DNA of 64,000 nt from CALKJU01 sp046349355 (GTDB taxonomy: Bacteria; Pseudomonadota; Alphaproteobacteria; Geminicoccales; Geminicoccaceae): NCBI GenBank assembly GCA_046349355.1, contig JAXMCM010000015.1, positions 248,001 to 312,000 on the forward strand, given 5' to 3'. Below are positions 37,864 to 46,361 of the stretch, piece after piece. Below the pieces are notes generated by a model. That model saw only the letters and a program-made list of their open reading frames with translations. It made no database searches and was not told the origin of the DNA. Made by a program: the position numbers and the translations under genes. The number at the start of each line of letters is the position of its first letter. Positions within the stretch are counted from its first letter, which is position 1.

Positions 37864-39336
37864 ATGAGCACCAACCTCGCCGCGGTCGGCTACCTGGTCG
37901 CTGCCGTCTGCTTCATCATGGCGCTGCGCGGCCTGTCCAGCGCCGCCACCAGCCGCATGGGCAACCGCTACGGCATGGCCGGCATGGCCATCGCCGTCGC
38001 CATCACCCTGCTCGCCCTGTCGCACCCCGGGCCGATCAGCTACCTGCTGATCATCCTCGGCATCGCCATCGGCGGCGGCATCGGCTTCATCGTCGCCAAG
38101 CGGATCGAGATGACGGCGATGCCGCAGCTCGTCGCCGCCTTCCACTCGCTGGTCGGCCTCGCCGCCGTGTTCGTCGCGGCCGCGGCCTTCCTCAACCCCG
38201 GCGACTTCCACATCACCAACCCCGACGGCACCATCAAGGGGCTGTCGCTGGCCGAGATGGGCCTCGGCACGATCATCGGTGCGATCACCTTCTCGGGCTC
38301 GCTGATCGCCTTCGGCAAGCTGCAGGCGAAGCTGCCGCCGGCGGTCGAGAACGCGCTGGGCCCGCTCAAGGGCATCGTCACCGCGGCGATGTCGAGCAAG
38401 CCGATCCTCCTGCCCGGCCGCCACGTCATCAACATCGCGGTCGGCCTCGCCATCCTCCTGCTGCTGGTGCTGTTCGTCCGCGGCGAGTCGGGCGGCGTGT
38501 TCCTGCTGATGACGCTCTTGGCCTTCGCCATCGGCTTCCTGCTGATCATCCCGATCGGCGGCGCCGACATGCCGGTCGTCGTGTCGATGCTGAACAGCTA
38601 CTCGGGCTGGGCCGCGGCCGGCATCGGCTTCACCCTGCACAACCCGATGCTGATCATCACCGGCGCCCTGGTCGGCAGCTCCGGCGCCATCCTCAGCTAC
38701 ATCATGTGCAAGGCGATGAACCGCTCGTTCGTGAGCGTCATCCTCGGCGGCTTCGGCGGCGACAGCGCCGCGGCCGGCGGCGACGACGGCGGCGACAAGA
38801 CGGTCAAGGCCGGCTCGGCCGAGGACGCCGCCTTCATCATGGAGAACGCGCAGAGCTGCATCATCGTGCCGGGCTACGGCATGGCGGTGGCGCAGGCCCA
38901 GCACGCGGTGCGCGAGCTCTACGACACGCTGGTCAAGAAGGGGGTCAACGTCCGCTTCGCCATCCACCCGGTGGCCGGGCGCATGCCGGGCCACATGAAC
39001 GTGCTGCTGGCCGAGGCCAACATCCCCTACGACGTCGTCTTCGAGATGGACGAGATCAACAACGACTTCCAGCAGGCCGACGTCGCCTACGTCATCGGCG
39101 CCAACGACATCACCAACCCGGCCGCCAAGTCCGACCCGAGCTCGCCGATCTTCGGCATGCCGGTGCTCGACGTCGACAAGGCCAAGGCCGTCTTCTTCGT
39201 CAAGCGCAGCATGGCCGCCGGCTACGCCGGCATCGAGAACTCGCTGTTCTACCAGCCCAACACCATGATGCTGTTCGGCGACGCCAAGAAGATGACCGAG
39301 GAAATCGTCAAGGGCATGACCGGCGGCGGGCACTAG
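37864..39336 (+). CDS. pntB: NAD(P) transhydrogenase subunit beta
   Basis: A 490-residue subunit. The N-terminal two thirds are about nine membrane helices (YLLIILGIAIGGGIGFIVAKR and later MPVVVSMLNSYSGWAAAGIG). The C-terminal domain III binds NADP(H): SCIIVPGYGMAVAQAQHAVREL, followed by FAIHPVAGRMPGHMNVLLAEANIPYD and DVAYVIGANDITNPAAK. It completes the proton-translocating transhydrogenase with the two upstream subunits. The TAG stop lies in CTAG (39333-39336), shared with the convergent nucleoside hydrolase gene. Confidence 0.96.
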   Translation: MSTNLAAVGYLVAAVCFIMALRGLSSAATSRMGNRYGMAGMAIAVAITLLALSHPGPISYLLIILGIAIGGGIGFIVAKRIEMTAMPQLVAAFHSLVGLAAVFVAAAAFLNPGDFHITNPDGTIKGLSLAEMGLGTIIGAITFSGSLIAFGKLQAKLPPAVENALGPLKGIVTAAMSSKPILLPGRHVINIAVGLAILLLLVLFVRGESGGVFLLMTLLAFAIGFLLIIPIGGADMPVVVSMLNSYSGWAAAGIGFTLHNPMLIITGALVGSSGAILSYIMCKAMNRSFVSVILGGFGGDSAAAGGDDGGDKTVKAGSAEDAAFIMENAQSCIIVPGYGMAVAQAQHAVRELYDTLVKKGVNVRFAIHPVAGRMPGHMNVLLAEANIPYDVVFEMDEINNDFQQADVAYVIGANDITNPAAKSDPSSPIFGMPVLDVDKAKAVFFVKRSMAAGYAGIENSLFYQPNTMMLFGDAKKMTEEIVKGMTGGGH

Positions 39337-40331
39337 CCGAACGGATCGGTCAGGGCCTCGACGTAGAAGCGCCAGAAGCGGTCGAGGTCCACGTCCAGCA
39401 GCAGCGTCGCCCGCCGGGCGCCCGGCGGGGGATCGCTCGCGAACGCGACCGAGCGGCCGTAGTCAGGGCCGGAGACGGCGACGAGGTCGAGCCAGACGTC
39501 GCGGCTGGCGGTGACGAGGCCGGGCTCGAGGATGGCGGCGGCGGCCAGGGTGTCCCAGATCTCGGCCGTGGCGGCCGGATCGGCCGCGAAGGTCGCGCCG
39601 TAGGTCGCGGCGAACAGCGGGCCGACCACCGGGTCGCCTGTGGCGACCGCATCAAAGACATCCTTGCCGAAGCGGGCCTTGTTGGTGAGGTCGAGCGGGA
39701 CGACGACGTGCGGCACCGGCTGGCGCAGGACGATGCGTGCGGCCTCCGGGTCGAACCACCAGTTGAACTCGGCCGTGGCGGTGATGTTGCCCGGGACGTC
39801 GACCGCACCGCCCATGTAGACGATGCGCTGCAGCTTGAGCGCGATGTCCGGCGCCTTGCGGCAGGCCAGCGCCAGGTTGGTCAGCGGGCCGATGGCGAGG
39901 ACCGTGACCTCGCCCGGATGGGCGCGGATGGCGTCGACCAGGAAGTCGACGGCGTGCGCGGAGGCGGCCTCGATGGCGGCGAAGCCGTCGGGCGGCGGCA
40001 GGATGTCGCCCGGATCGGGCCGCGGCTTGCGCCAGGCGCCGGTGTAGATGCCGGGCGTGGCGGCGAGCTCGGCCTCGATGCCGGCCTCGTCGCGCAGCAG
40101 CGGGAAGACGGCGCCGGCATGGACGGGGACCCGGCCACCGAGTCCCAGCCGCTCGACCGCGCGCAGCGCCTCGGCGGTCTCCTGCTCGACCCACTCGTTG
40201 CCGGTGACGGTGGTGACGCCCAGCAGCTCGAGCTGGCCGCGGCGCATCGCCCGGGCGAGCATGACCAGCACCTGGCCGTCGTCGCCCATGGTGTTGAAGT
40301 CGGTGTCGAGGATGACCTTGGGGATCGTCAC
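39333..40331 (-). CDS. Inosine-uridine nucleoside hydrolase family protein
   Basis: A 332-residue N-ribohydrolase that cleaves nucleosides to ribose and base. The Ca2+-binding N-terminal aspartate cluster reads VILDTDFNTMGDDGQVLVML, a longer loop than the usual DTDPGIDD. The family segments AIGPLTNLALACRKAPDIA, VYMGGAVDVPGNITATAEFN and WWFDPEAARIV are present. I placed the start at a GTG (40331) with GGGG seven bases upstream, giving the typical VTIPKVILDTD beginning. It is divergent from the SRPBCC gene. Specificity for a given nucleoside, or a salvage versus catabolic role, cannot be read from sequence. Confidence 0.9.
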   Translation of the reverse strand: MTIPKVILDTDFNTMGDDGQVLVMLARAMRRGQLELLGVTTVTGNEWVEQETAEALRAVERLGLGGRVPVHAGAVFPLLRDEAGIEAELAATPGIYTGAWRKPRPDPGDILPPPDGFAAIEAASAHAVDFLVDAIRAHPGEVTVLAIGPLTNLALACRKAPDIALKLQRIVYMGGAVDVPGNITATAEFNWWFDPEAARIVLRQPVPHVVVPLDLTNKARFGKDVFDAVATGDPVVGPLFAATYGATFAADPAATAEIWDTLAAAAILEPGLVTASRDVWLDLVAVSGPDYGRSVAFASDPPPGARRATLLLDVDLDRFWRFYVEALTDPFG

Positions 40332-40486
40332 GACCGTGCCCCTTCCGCGCCGGCATCGATCCGCACTGTCGCATGTGCCGGCAGCCGAGGCCACGGCGCG
40401 ACGCAGGGCTGCCGGCCGGGCGAGGCCCTTGAGCCGGGGAGCCCGGAGCCGCCAAACTGCCCGGAAGGCAGCAGGGAGGAACGCAG

Positions 40487-40909
40487 ATGGCCACGGTCTC
40501 GGTCTCGGAGCCGATCGCGATGGAGCCCGACCGCCTCTGGGCGCTCGTCGGCGACTTCGGCGGGCTCACCGGCTGGCTGCCGGCGATCTCCCGCTGCAGC
40601 GTCGAGGGGTCGGGCGTAGGCGCGCTGCGGCTGCTGGGGTTCGTCGGGGCCGACGTCTATGCCCGCGAGCGGCAGGACGCCCGGGACGAGGCCGGGCGGA
40701 GCTACAGCTACAGCGTCGTCGCCACCGACCTGCCGATCGCCAGCTACGCCGCCACCGTCACGGTGACGCCGGACGGGAGCGGCAGCCGGCTGACCTGGTC
40801 GAGCCGCTTCGCCGGCACGCCGGGCAGCGACGAGGCGGCGCTGGTCGGCATGATCGAGCAGACCTACCGCGACGGCGTGAAGCGGCTGCGCGAGATCGCC
40901 GCCGGCTGA
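40487..40909 (+). CDS. SRPBCC (START/Bet v 1-like) family protein
   Basis: A 140-residue helix-grip protein. It begins VSVSEPIAMEPDRLWALVGDFGGLTGWLPAISRC, with the family Trp and Pro pattern, has a curved sheet (GRSYSYSVVATDLPIASYAATVTVTPDG) and ends in the long C-terminal helix ALVGMIEQTYRDGVKRLREIAAG. Such proteins bind hydrophobic ligands or act as polyketide-like cyclases; function here is unknown. A strong ribosome-binding site (AGGGAGGA) precedes the ATG. It lies 72 bases upstream of dadA-like on the same strand. Confidence 0.87.
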   Translation: MATVSVSEPIAMEPDRLWALVGDFGGLTGWLPAISRCSVEGSGVGALRLLGFVGADVYARERQDARDEAGRSYSYSVVATDLPIASYAATVTVTPDGSGSRLTWSSRFAGTPGSDEAALVGMIEQTYRDGVKRLREIAAG

Positions 40910-40981
40910 GCCGGCGCGGGCATTGCGAGGAACCGCCGGCGCCCGGTCGCTGCCGGGCGGCGGAAACGGATAACGCCAGGC

Positions 40982-42223
40982 ATGCGCGTCGTCGTCATCG
41001 GGGCCGGTATCGTCGGGATCACGACGGCGTGGTGGCTGCATCGCGCCGGCCACGAGGTCGAGGTCATCGACCGCCAGCCCGGCGCCGGGCTCGAGACCAG
41101 CTGGGGCAACGGGGCGCTGCAGCACGCCAGCGCCGTCGAGCCGTGGTCGGCACCGGGGGTGTGGAAGGAGATCGTCCGCTCGCTGGGCCGGACCGACGCG
41201 CCGATGCTGCTGCGCCCGTCGGCGCTGCCGAAGATGTGGCGCTGGGGCCTGAGCTTCCTGCGCAACTGCCGGGCCGAGCGGCACCATGCCCATGCCCTGG
41301 GCAACCTGCGGCTGGCCTTCGAGAGCCTCGACGGGATGGCGGCGATCCGCGAGGCCACCGGCATCGACTACGAGCGCCGGCCGGGCCGGGTGCTGCGGAT
41401 CTACGGCACCGAGGCCGCCTTCGACGCCGGCAAGGCCGAGTACGCGCCGCTGCAGGAGGCGGGGCTGCTGGTCGAGACGCTGGACCGCGCCGCCCTGGTC
41501 GAGCGCGACCCGGTGCTGGCGACGATGCGCGGCCCGCTCGCCGGCGGCTTCGCCTTCCCCCAGGACGAGCTCGGCGACTGCCACCTGTTCTGCGACCGGC
41601 TGGCCGGCTGGCTGGCCGGCCGCGGCGTGCGCTTCCGCTGGAGCACCAAGGTGCGCGGGCTGGCCATGGAGCGCGGCCGGCTGGTGGCGGTGCAGACTGA
41701 CCAGGGCCGCATCGCCACGGAGACGGCGGTCGTCGCCACCGGCGCCTGGCTGAACGGCCTGCTCGGCACGGTCGGGCTGCGGGTCCCGCTGTGGCCGATC
41801 AAGGGCGTCTCCTTGACCACGCCGCGCGACCGCTGGCCCGACGGCCCGCGCCACGGCCTGCTCGACAACGAGCGGCACATGGTGATCGTGCCGATCGGCG
41901 AGGACCGGCTGCGCGTCGCGGGCTCGGCCGAGATCACCGGCTTCGACACCACGCCCGACCCGGCGCGGATCAAGGCCAGCGTCGACCGGGTGAGCGCCCT
42001 GTTCCCGCAGTTCGCCGCCTGCGTCGCCGATCCGCGGGCGGTGTCCTGGGCCGGGCTGCGGCCGGTGACGCCGGCCGGCGTGCCGCTGACCGGCCGGACG
42101 CGGGTCGCCGGACTCTGGGTCAATGGCGGCCACGGCCATACCGGTTGGACCCTGGGTTGCGGATCGTCACGCCGGCTCGCCGCAATGTTGAATGGCGACC
42201 TGCCACCCGCTGAGGTAACTTGA
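40982..42223 (+). CDS. dadA: D-amino acid dehydrogenase-like FAD oxidoreductase
   Basis: A 413-residue DAO-family flavoprotein. The FAD-binding GxGxxG is VVIGAGIVGITTAWWLHRAGHEVEVID at the N-terminus, the ETSWGNGALQHASAVEPWSAPG stretch matches DadA, and the C-terminal FAD loop is WVNGGHGHTGWTLGCGSSRRL. DadA-type enzymes oxidise D-amino acids to 2-oxo acids and feed electrons to the respiratory chain at the membrane. An amino acid ABC importer starts 80 bases downstream on the same strand, which suggests joint uptake and breakdown of a specific (perhaps D- or N-modified) amino acid. Exact substrate unknown. Confidence 0.88.
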   Translation: MRVVVIGAGIVGITTAWWLHRAGHEVEVIDRQPGAGLETSWGNGALQHASAVEPWSAPGVWKEIVRSLGRTDAPMLLRPSALPKMWRWGLSFLRNCRAERHHAHALGNLRLAFESLDGMAAIREATGIDYERRPGRVLRIYGTEAAFDAGKAEYAPLQEAGLLVETLDRAALVERDPVLATMRGPLAGGFAFPQDELGDCHLFCDRLAGWLAGRGVRFRWSTKVRGLAMERGRLVAVQTDQGRIATETAVVATGAWLNGLLGTVGLRVPLWPIKGVSLTTPRDRWPDGPRHGLLDNERHMVIVPIGEDRLRVAGSAEITGFDTTPDPARIKASVDRVSALFPQFAACVADPRAVSWAGLRPVTPAGVPLTGRTRVAGLWVNGGHGHTGWTLGCGSSRRLAAMLNGDLPPAEVT

Positions 42224-42303
42224 ACGGCCGGGGATTTCTGGTTCACTTCTTGCTGTGCCCGAGAGCAGGTGCGGCTCACCGCCGCCAACATGAGGGGGAC
42301 GTT

Positions 42304-43197
42304 ATGGAGAACGAGAACCGTCCGGAAGCCGCGCTGGCGCGGCGCCGGATCATGGGCCTGTCGGCCGCCGGTGCGGTCGGCGCCGCCCTGCTGGCCGGGC
42401 GTGCCGCCCAGGCGGCCGGCGTCGACGCCAGCCAGAGCAAGCTCCAGGAGGTCCTGGCCCGCGGCAAGCTGATCGTCGGCACCGGCTCGACCAACCCGCC
42501 CTGGCATTTCGAGGATGCCAACGGCGAGCTGCAGGGCATGGACATCGACATGGCCCGGCTGATCGCCAAGTCGCTGTTCGACGACCCGACCAAGGTCGAG
42601 TTCGTCAAGCAGGCGGCCGACGCGCGCATCCCGAACCTGGTCACCGACCAGGTCGACATCTGCGTGCAGTTCATGACGGTGACGCCCGGCCGCGCCCAGC
42701 AGGTCGAGTTCACCATCCCCTACTACCGCGAGGGCGTCGGCCTGCTGATGCTGGCGGACTCGCCCTACAGCGACGTCGCCTCGCTGAAGGCGGCCGGCAA
42801 CAAGGTCCACGTCTCGGTGCTGCAGAACGTGTTCGCCGAGGACTGGGTGCACCGCACCCTGCCCGAGGCGGTCGTCGACCAGTACGAGAGCCCGGACGCC
42901 GCCCTGCAGGCGGTCAACGCCAAGCGCGCCGACGCCTACAACGCCGACCTGTCGGCCATCCAGTGGCTGATGGTGCAGCAACCAGGGCGCTACAAGGAGG
43001 CCGGCTACGGCTGGCTGCCGAACTCCTACGCCGCCGCGGTGAAGCCCGGCGACCCGGTGTGGCTCAACTGGGTCAACACCGTGTTCAAGGAGGCGATGAT
43101 GGGCGTCGACTTCGACACCTTCGCCGCCTCCTACAAGAAGTGGTTCTTCATCGACCTGCCGACGCCTTCGGTCGGCTTCCCGACCGAGTTCTCCTGA
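42304..43197 (+). CDS. Polar amino acid ABC transporter substrate-binding protein
   Basis: A 297-residue SBP_bac_3-type binding protein. The N-terminus contains ALARRRIMGLSAAGAVGAALLAG, a twin-arginine-like signal, so folded export by Tat is possible. The mature part begins LQEVLARGKLIVGTGSTNPPWHF and contains DIDMARLIAKSLF, RIPNLVTDQVDICVQFMTVTP and YYREGVGLLML, typical of amino acid sensors. The ATG at 42304 has GAGGGGG upstream; an earlier in-frame codon at 42220 adds a non-signal leader and was rejected. It heads a four-gene importer (SBP, two permeases, ATPase) placed after dadA-like. Confidence 0.93.
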   Translation: MENENRPEAALARRRIMGLSAAGAVGAALLAGRAAQAAGVDASQSKLQEVLARGKLIVGTGSTNPPWHFEDANGELQGMDIDMARLIAKSLFDDPTKVEFVKQAADARIPNLVTDQVDICVQFMTVTPGRAQQVEFTIPYYREGVGLLMLADSPYSDVASLKAAGNKVHVSVLQNVFAEDWVHRTLPEAVVDQYESPDAALQAVNAKRADAYNADLSAIQWLMVQQPGRYKEAGYGWLPNSYAAAVKPGDPVWLNWVNTVFKEAMMGVDFDTFAASYKKWFFIDLPTPSVGFPTEFS

Positions 43198-43252
43198 GCC
43201 AACGGATCCGGCGGCCGCGGCTCCGGCTGCGGCCGCCACCGGACCCCGCCCG

Positions 43253-43921
43253 TTGCTCGCCTACAACTTCAACTTCGCCCCGGTCTGGCGCAGCTTCGAC
43301 AAGCTGATCGACGGGCTGCTGCTCGGCCTGGCGATGGCGGCGATCTCGCTGGCCATCGGCACCGTGCTGGGCCTGCTGCTGGCCTACGGCCGGCTGTCGC
43401 CGAACCGCTGGCTGCGCGGCCTGACCTGGATCTACTGCGAGATCTTCCGCAACTCGCCGCTGCTGCTGCTGGTCTTCTTCATGTTCTTCGGGCTGCCGGA
43501 GCTGGGGATCACCTTCCTCGCCAAGATCGAATCGTTCGTCGTCACGCTGACACTGTACGCCGCCGCCTACCTCACCGAGGTGTTCCGCGCCGGCCTGGCC
43601 TCGGTGCCCAAGGGCTACACCGACGCCGCCAAGGCCATCGGGCTGCGCCCGTGGCAGCGGCAGGTCTACGTGATCTGGCCGGTGATGTTCCGCATCGCCC
43701 TGCCCGCCCTCGGCAACAACCTGATCTCGCTGTTCAAGGACACCTCGCTGGCGGCGGCCATCGCCGTGCCCGAGCTGACCTTCTATGCCCGGCAGATCAA
43801 CGTGAACACCTTCCGCGTCATGGAGGCCTGGCTGACCGCGAGCGCGCTCTACCTCGCCACCTCCTACGCCATCGCCATCGGCCTGCGCCTGCTCGAGCGC
43901 CGCTACTCGAGCATCCGCTGA
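43253..43921 (+). CDS. Amino acid ABC transporter permease (HisM/GlnP-type)
   Basis: A 222-residue permease with five or six helices. The EAA loop reads EVFRAGLASVPKGYTDAAKAIGLRPWQRQVYVIWP, and the N-terminal segment LLLGLAMAAISLAIGTVLGLLLAYGR is typical of the HisMQ family. It probably starts at the TTG at 43253, about 55 bases after the binding-protein stop. Its stop overlaps the next gene's ATG (TGATG at 43919-43923). With the following permease it forms a heterodimeric channel. Confidence 0.92.
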   Translation: MLAYNFNFAPVWRSFDKLIDGLLLGLAMAAISLAIGTVLGLLLAYGRLSPNRWLRGLTWIYCEIFRNSPLLLLVFFMFFGLPELGITFLAKIESFVVTLTLYAAAYLTEVFRAGLASVPKGYTDAAKAIGLRPWQRQVYVIWPVMFRIALPALGNNLISLFKDTSLAAAIAVPELTFYARQINVNTFRVMEAWLTASALYLATSYAIAIGLRLLERRYSSIR

Positions 43922-44586
43922 TGGAACAGCCGACCTTCTGGGAGCAGCTGTGGCTGGCCCGCTGGGCCCTGCTCAACGGCACCCTCGTCACCGTCCAGCT
44001 GTCGGTGCTGATCATCCTGCTGGGCACGGTGGTCGGCCTGTTCGGCGGCCTCGGGCTCGCCTACGGCCGCTGGTACGTCCGCTGGCCGATCCGCCTGTTC
44101 GTCGACCTGCTCCGCGGCATCCCGCTGCTGGTGCTGATCCTGTTCACGTTCTACGGCTTCGCCATCTTCAAGGTGAAGCTGTCGGCGTTCAGCGCCGGCG
44201 TGCTGGCGCTGGGCGCGTTCTGCAGCGCGCATGTCTCGGAATCGTTCCGCGGGGCGCTGCAGTCGATCCCGAACGGCCAGATGGAGGCCGGCAAGGCCAT
44301 CGGCCTGACCTTCCCGCAGCGGCTGGTCTACGTGATCCTGCCGCAGGCGCTGCGCCGCTTCCTGCCGCCCTGGATCAACACCACCGCCGAGATGGTCAAG
44401 GGCACCACGCTGGTGTCGATCATCGGCGTGGTCGAGCTGCTGCTGGCGACCCAGCAGGTCATCTCGCGCACCTACATGCCGCTGCAGTTCTACGGTCTGG
44501 CGTTCCTGATCTACTTCACCATCAGCTTCGCCATCGCCCAGGTCGGGGCCATGGTCGAGCGCCGCTACAGCTATCTGCGCTACTGA
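43921..44586 (+). CDS. Amino acid ABC transporter permease (HisQ-type)
   Basis: A 221-residue second permease of the same family. The N-terminal helix TLVTVQLSVLIILLGTVVGLFGGLGLAYGR and the EAA loop SESFRGALQSIPNGQMEAGKAIGLTFPQRLVYVILPQ are visible. It ends RRYSYLRY, a common HisMQ tail. Its ATG is coupled to the previous stop, and the ATPase gene follows after five bases, so the transporter genes form one operon. Confidence 0.93.
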   Translation: MEQPTFWEQLWLARWALLNGTLVTVQLSVLIILLGTVVGLFGGLGLAYGRWYVRWPIRLFVDLLRGIPLLVLILFTFYGFAIFKVKLSAFSAGVLALGAFCSAHVSESFRGALQSIPNGQMEAGKAIGLTFPQRLVYVILPQALRRFLPPWINTTAEMVKGTTLVSIIGVVELLLATQQVISRTYMPLQFYGLAFLIYFTISFAIAQVGAMVERRYSYLRY

Positions 44587-44591
44587 GGACC

Positions 44592-45371
44592 ATGGCCGAC
44601 GCCCCCCTGCTGGTCGCCCGCGACGTTCACAAGCGCTTCAACGACGTCGAGGTGCTCAAGGGCATCGACCTCGAGGTCAACCAGGGCGAGGTGGTGGCGC
44701 TGATCGGCGCCTCGGGCTCGGGCAAGACCACCTTCCTGCGCTGCATCAACCGGCTCGAGGAGTTCGACCAGGGCGAGATCCGGATCGGCGGCGAGGCGAT
44801 CGGCTACCGGATGGAGGGCAGCGTCAGGAAGCGGCTGTCCGAGCGCGCCGTCGCCGCCCAGCGCGCCCACATCGGCATGGTCTTCCAGCAGTACAACCTG
44901 TTCCCGCACCTGACCGCCGAGCGCAACGTGATGCTCGGGCTGACCAAGGTGCTGGGCAAGAGCGCCGGCGAGGCGCGCGACACGGCGCAGCGCTGGCTGG
45001 CCAAGGTCGGCCTCGCCGAGCGGGCGCAGCACTACCCCTACCAGCTCTCCGGCGGGCAGCAGCAGCGCGTCGCGATCGCCCGGGCCCTGGCGATGGAGCC
45101 GCGGCTGGTCCTGTTCGACGAGGTCACCTCGGCGCTCGACCCGGAGCTGGTCGGCGAGGTGCTGGCGGTGATGCGCGACCTCGCCCAGTCGGGAATGACG
45201 ATGATCGTCGTCAGCCACGAGATGCTGTTCGTGCGCGACGTCGCCGACCGGGTCGTGTTCATGGACGCCGGCCGCGTCGCCGAGACCGGCAGGCCGGTCG
45301 AGGTGTTCGGCGCACCGAAGCACCCGCGGCTGCAGGCCTTCCTCGCCCGCTTCCAGCAGGGCGGGCACTGA
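44592..45371 (+). CDS. Amino acid ABC transporter ATP-binding protein
   Basis: A 259-residue GlnQ/HisP-type ATPase. Walker A is GASGSGKT (about 38-45), followed by the Q-loop MVFQQYNLFPHLTAERNV, signature LSGGQQQRVAIARALAMEP, Walker B LVLFDEVTSALDPELV and the switch histidine in VVSHEMLFVRDVADRV. It carries the 18-residue insertion after the P-loop region (IGYRMEGSVRKRLSERA) seen in HisP-like members. It energises the importer encoded upstream. The gene ends 30 bases before a strong intrinsic terminator. Confidence 0.95.
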   Translation: MADAPLLVARDVHKRFNDVEVLKGIDLEVNQGEVVALIGASGSGKTTFLRCINRLEEFDQGEIRIGGEAIGYRMEGSVRKRLSERAVAAQRAHIGMVFQQYNLFPHLTAERNVMLGLTKVLGKSAGEARDTAQRWLAKVGLAERAQHYPYQLSGGQQQRVAIARALAMEPRLVLFDEVTSALDPELVGEVLAVMRDLAQSGMTMIVVSHEMLFVRDVADRVVFMDAGRVAETGRPVEVFGAPKHPRLQAFLARFQQGGH

Positions 45372-45400
45372 GCCGCCCGGGCGGCGGTACGGCCAACGAC

Positions 45401-45428
45401 AAAAGCCCGCCGGTCAGGGCGGGCTTTC
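45401..45428. terminator. Bidirectional rho-independent terminator
   Basis: AGCCCGCC (45404-45411) pairs with GGCGGGCT (45418-45425) around a six-base loop, with AAAA before and TTT-C-T after. It therefore has the A/U tracts needed in both directions. It separates the amino acid importer operon on the plus strand from rpsU on the minus strand and should stop both. Confidence 0.88.
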
Positions 45429-45465
45429 TCGCAGTCCGGAAACGGCCTCCGCGGAGGCCGGCAGC

Positions 45466-45681
45466 CTAGACCTCGTCGCGCTCGGCGCGCTTGCGCATCA
45501 GCTTGCGGAACCGGCGCAGCGCCTCGGCCTTCTCGCGCGCGCGCTTCTCCGACGGCTTCTCGTAGTGCCGGCGCATCCGCATCTCGCGGTACAGTCCCTC
45601 GCGCTGCATCTTCTTCTTCAGCGCGCGGAGGGCCTGGTCGACATTGTTGTCGCGAACCTGAACCTCGACGATGGCTCTCAC
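45466..45681 (-). CDS. rpsU: 30S ribosomal protein S21
   Basis: A 71-residue basic ribosomal protein that helps base-pair the 16S 3' end with mRNA leaders. The core VEVQVRDNNVDQALRALKKKMQREGLYREMRMRRHYEKPSEKRAREKAEALRR matches S21 end to end. The start is placed at a GTG (45681), giving MRAIVEVQV, because the more upstream codon at 45729 adds an unconserved leader; no clear Shine-Dalgarno lies at the ideal distance. It is transcribed toward the bidirectional terminator at 45401-45428 and diverges from def. Confidence 0.95.
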   Translation of the reverse strand: MRAIVEVQVRDNNVDQALRALKKKMQREGLYREMRMRRHYEKPSEKRAREKAEALRRFRKLMRKRAERDEV

Positions 45682-45815
45682 TCCGCAAACCGGCCGAACT
45701 CGGGCCGAACGAACACATCCCCTCGGCAAGAGGGCTGGCGAGCTTCTATCACGGGTCGCGGCAGCGGGGAAGAGGAGCCCTTTGCTTGCCGCGGCGCAGC
45801 CCCTACATCGACGGC

Positions 45816-46361
45816 ATGACCCTGCGCAAGATCGCCCGCCTCGGCCATCCCGTGCTGCTCGCCCGGGCCCAGCCCGTCGGCGACCCGACCCGGCCGGAGA
45901 TCGCCCGGCTGATCGAGGACATGCTGGAGACGATGCAGGACGCCGGCGGCGTCGGCCTCGCCGCCCCGCAGGTCCACGAGAGCCTGCGGCTGATCCTCGC
46001 GGTCGACCCGGCCAGCGCCGCGGACGGCAACCCGCCGACCTGCCACGTGCTGGTCGATCCGGTGCTGGAGCCGGTCGACGGCGAGATGGAGGACGGCTTC
46101 GAGGGCTGCCTGTCGATCCCGGGCCTGCGCGGCCTGGTGCCGCGGCACCGCCGGCTGCGCTGGCGGGCGCTGGACCGCGACGGCGCCCCGCGCGAAGGCC
46201 TGGCCGAGGGATTCTTCGCCCGGGTCCTGCAGCACGAGGTCGATCACCTCGACGGCGTGCTCTATCTCAGCCGGATGACCGACCTGCGCCAGATCGCGTT
46301 CGACCGCGAGCTGCCGCTGCTGCAGGCCTGGCGCAGCCGCATGGAGGAAGTTCAGGAATGA
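45816..46361 (+). CDS. def: Peptide deformylase
   Basis: A 181-residue metalloenzyme that removes the formyl group from nascent proteins. Motif 1 is GGVGLAAPQV, motif 2 EGCLSIPGLRG (metal Cys) and motif 3 LQHEVDHLDGVLY (two metal His and catalytic Glu). The more usual HEFDHL is HEVDHL here, within family range. The ATG at 45816 starts MTLRKIARLGHPVL as expected; an earlier TTG at 45786 is less likely. Its stop overlaps the COQ9 ATG (ATGA at 46358-46361). fmt is not adjacent, so the usual def-fmt pair is not seen; this may be a second deformylase. Confidence 0.93.
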   Translation: MTLRKIARLGHPVLLARAQPVGDPTRPEIARLIEDMLETMQDAGGVGLAAPQVHESLRLILAVDPASAADGNPPTCHVLVDPVLEPVDGEMEDGFEGCLSIPGLRGLVPRHRRLRWRALDRDGAPREGLAEGFFARVLQHEVDHLDGVLYLSRMTDLRQIAFDRELPLLQAWRSRMEEVQE

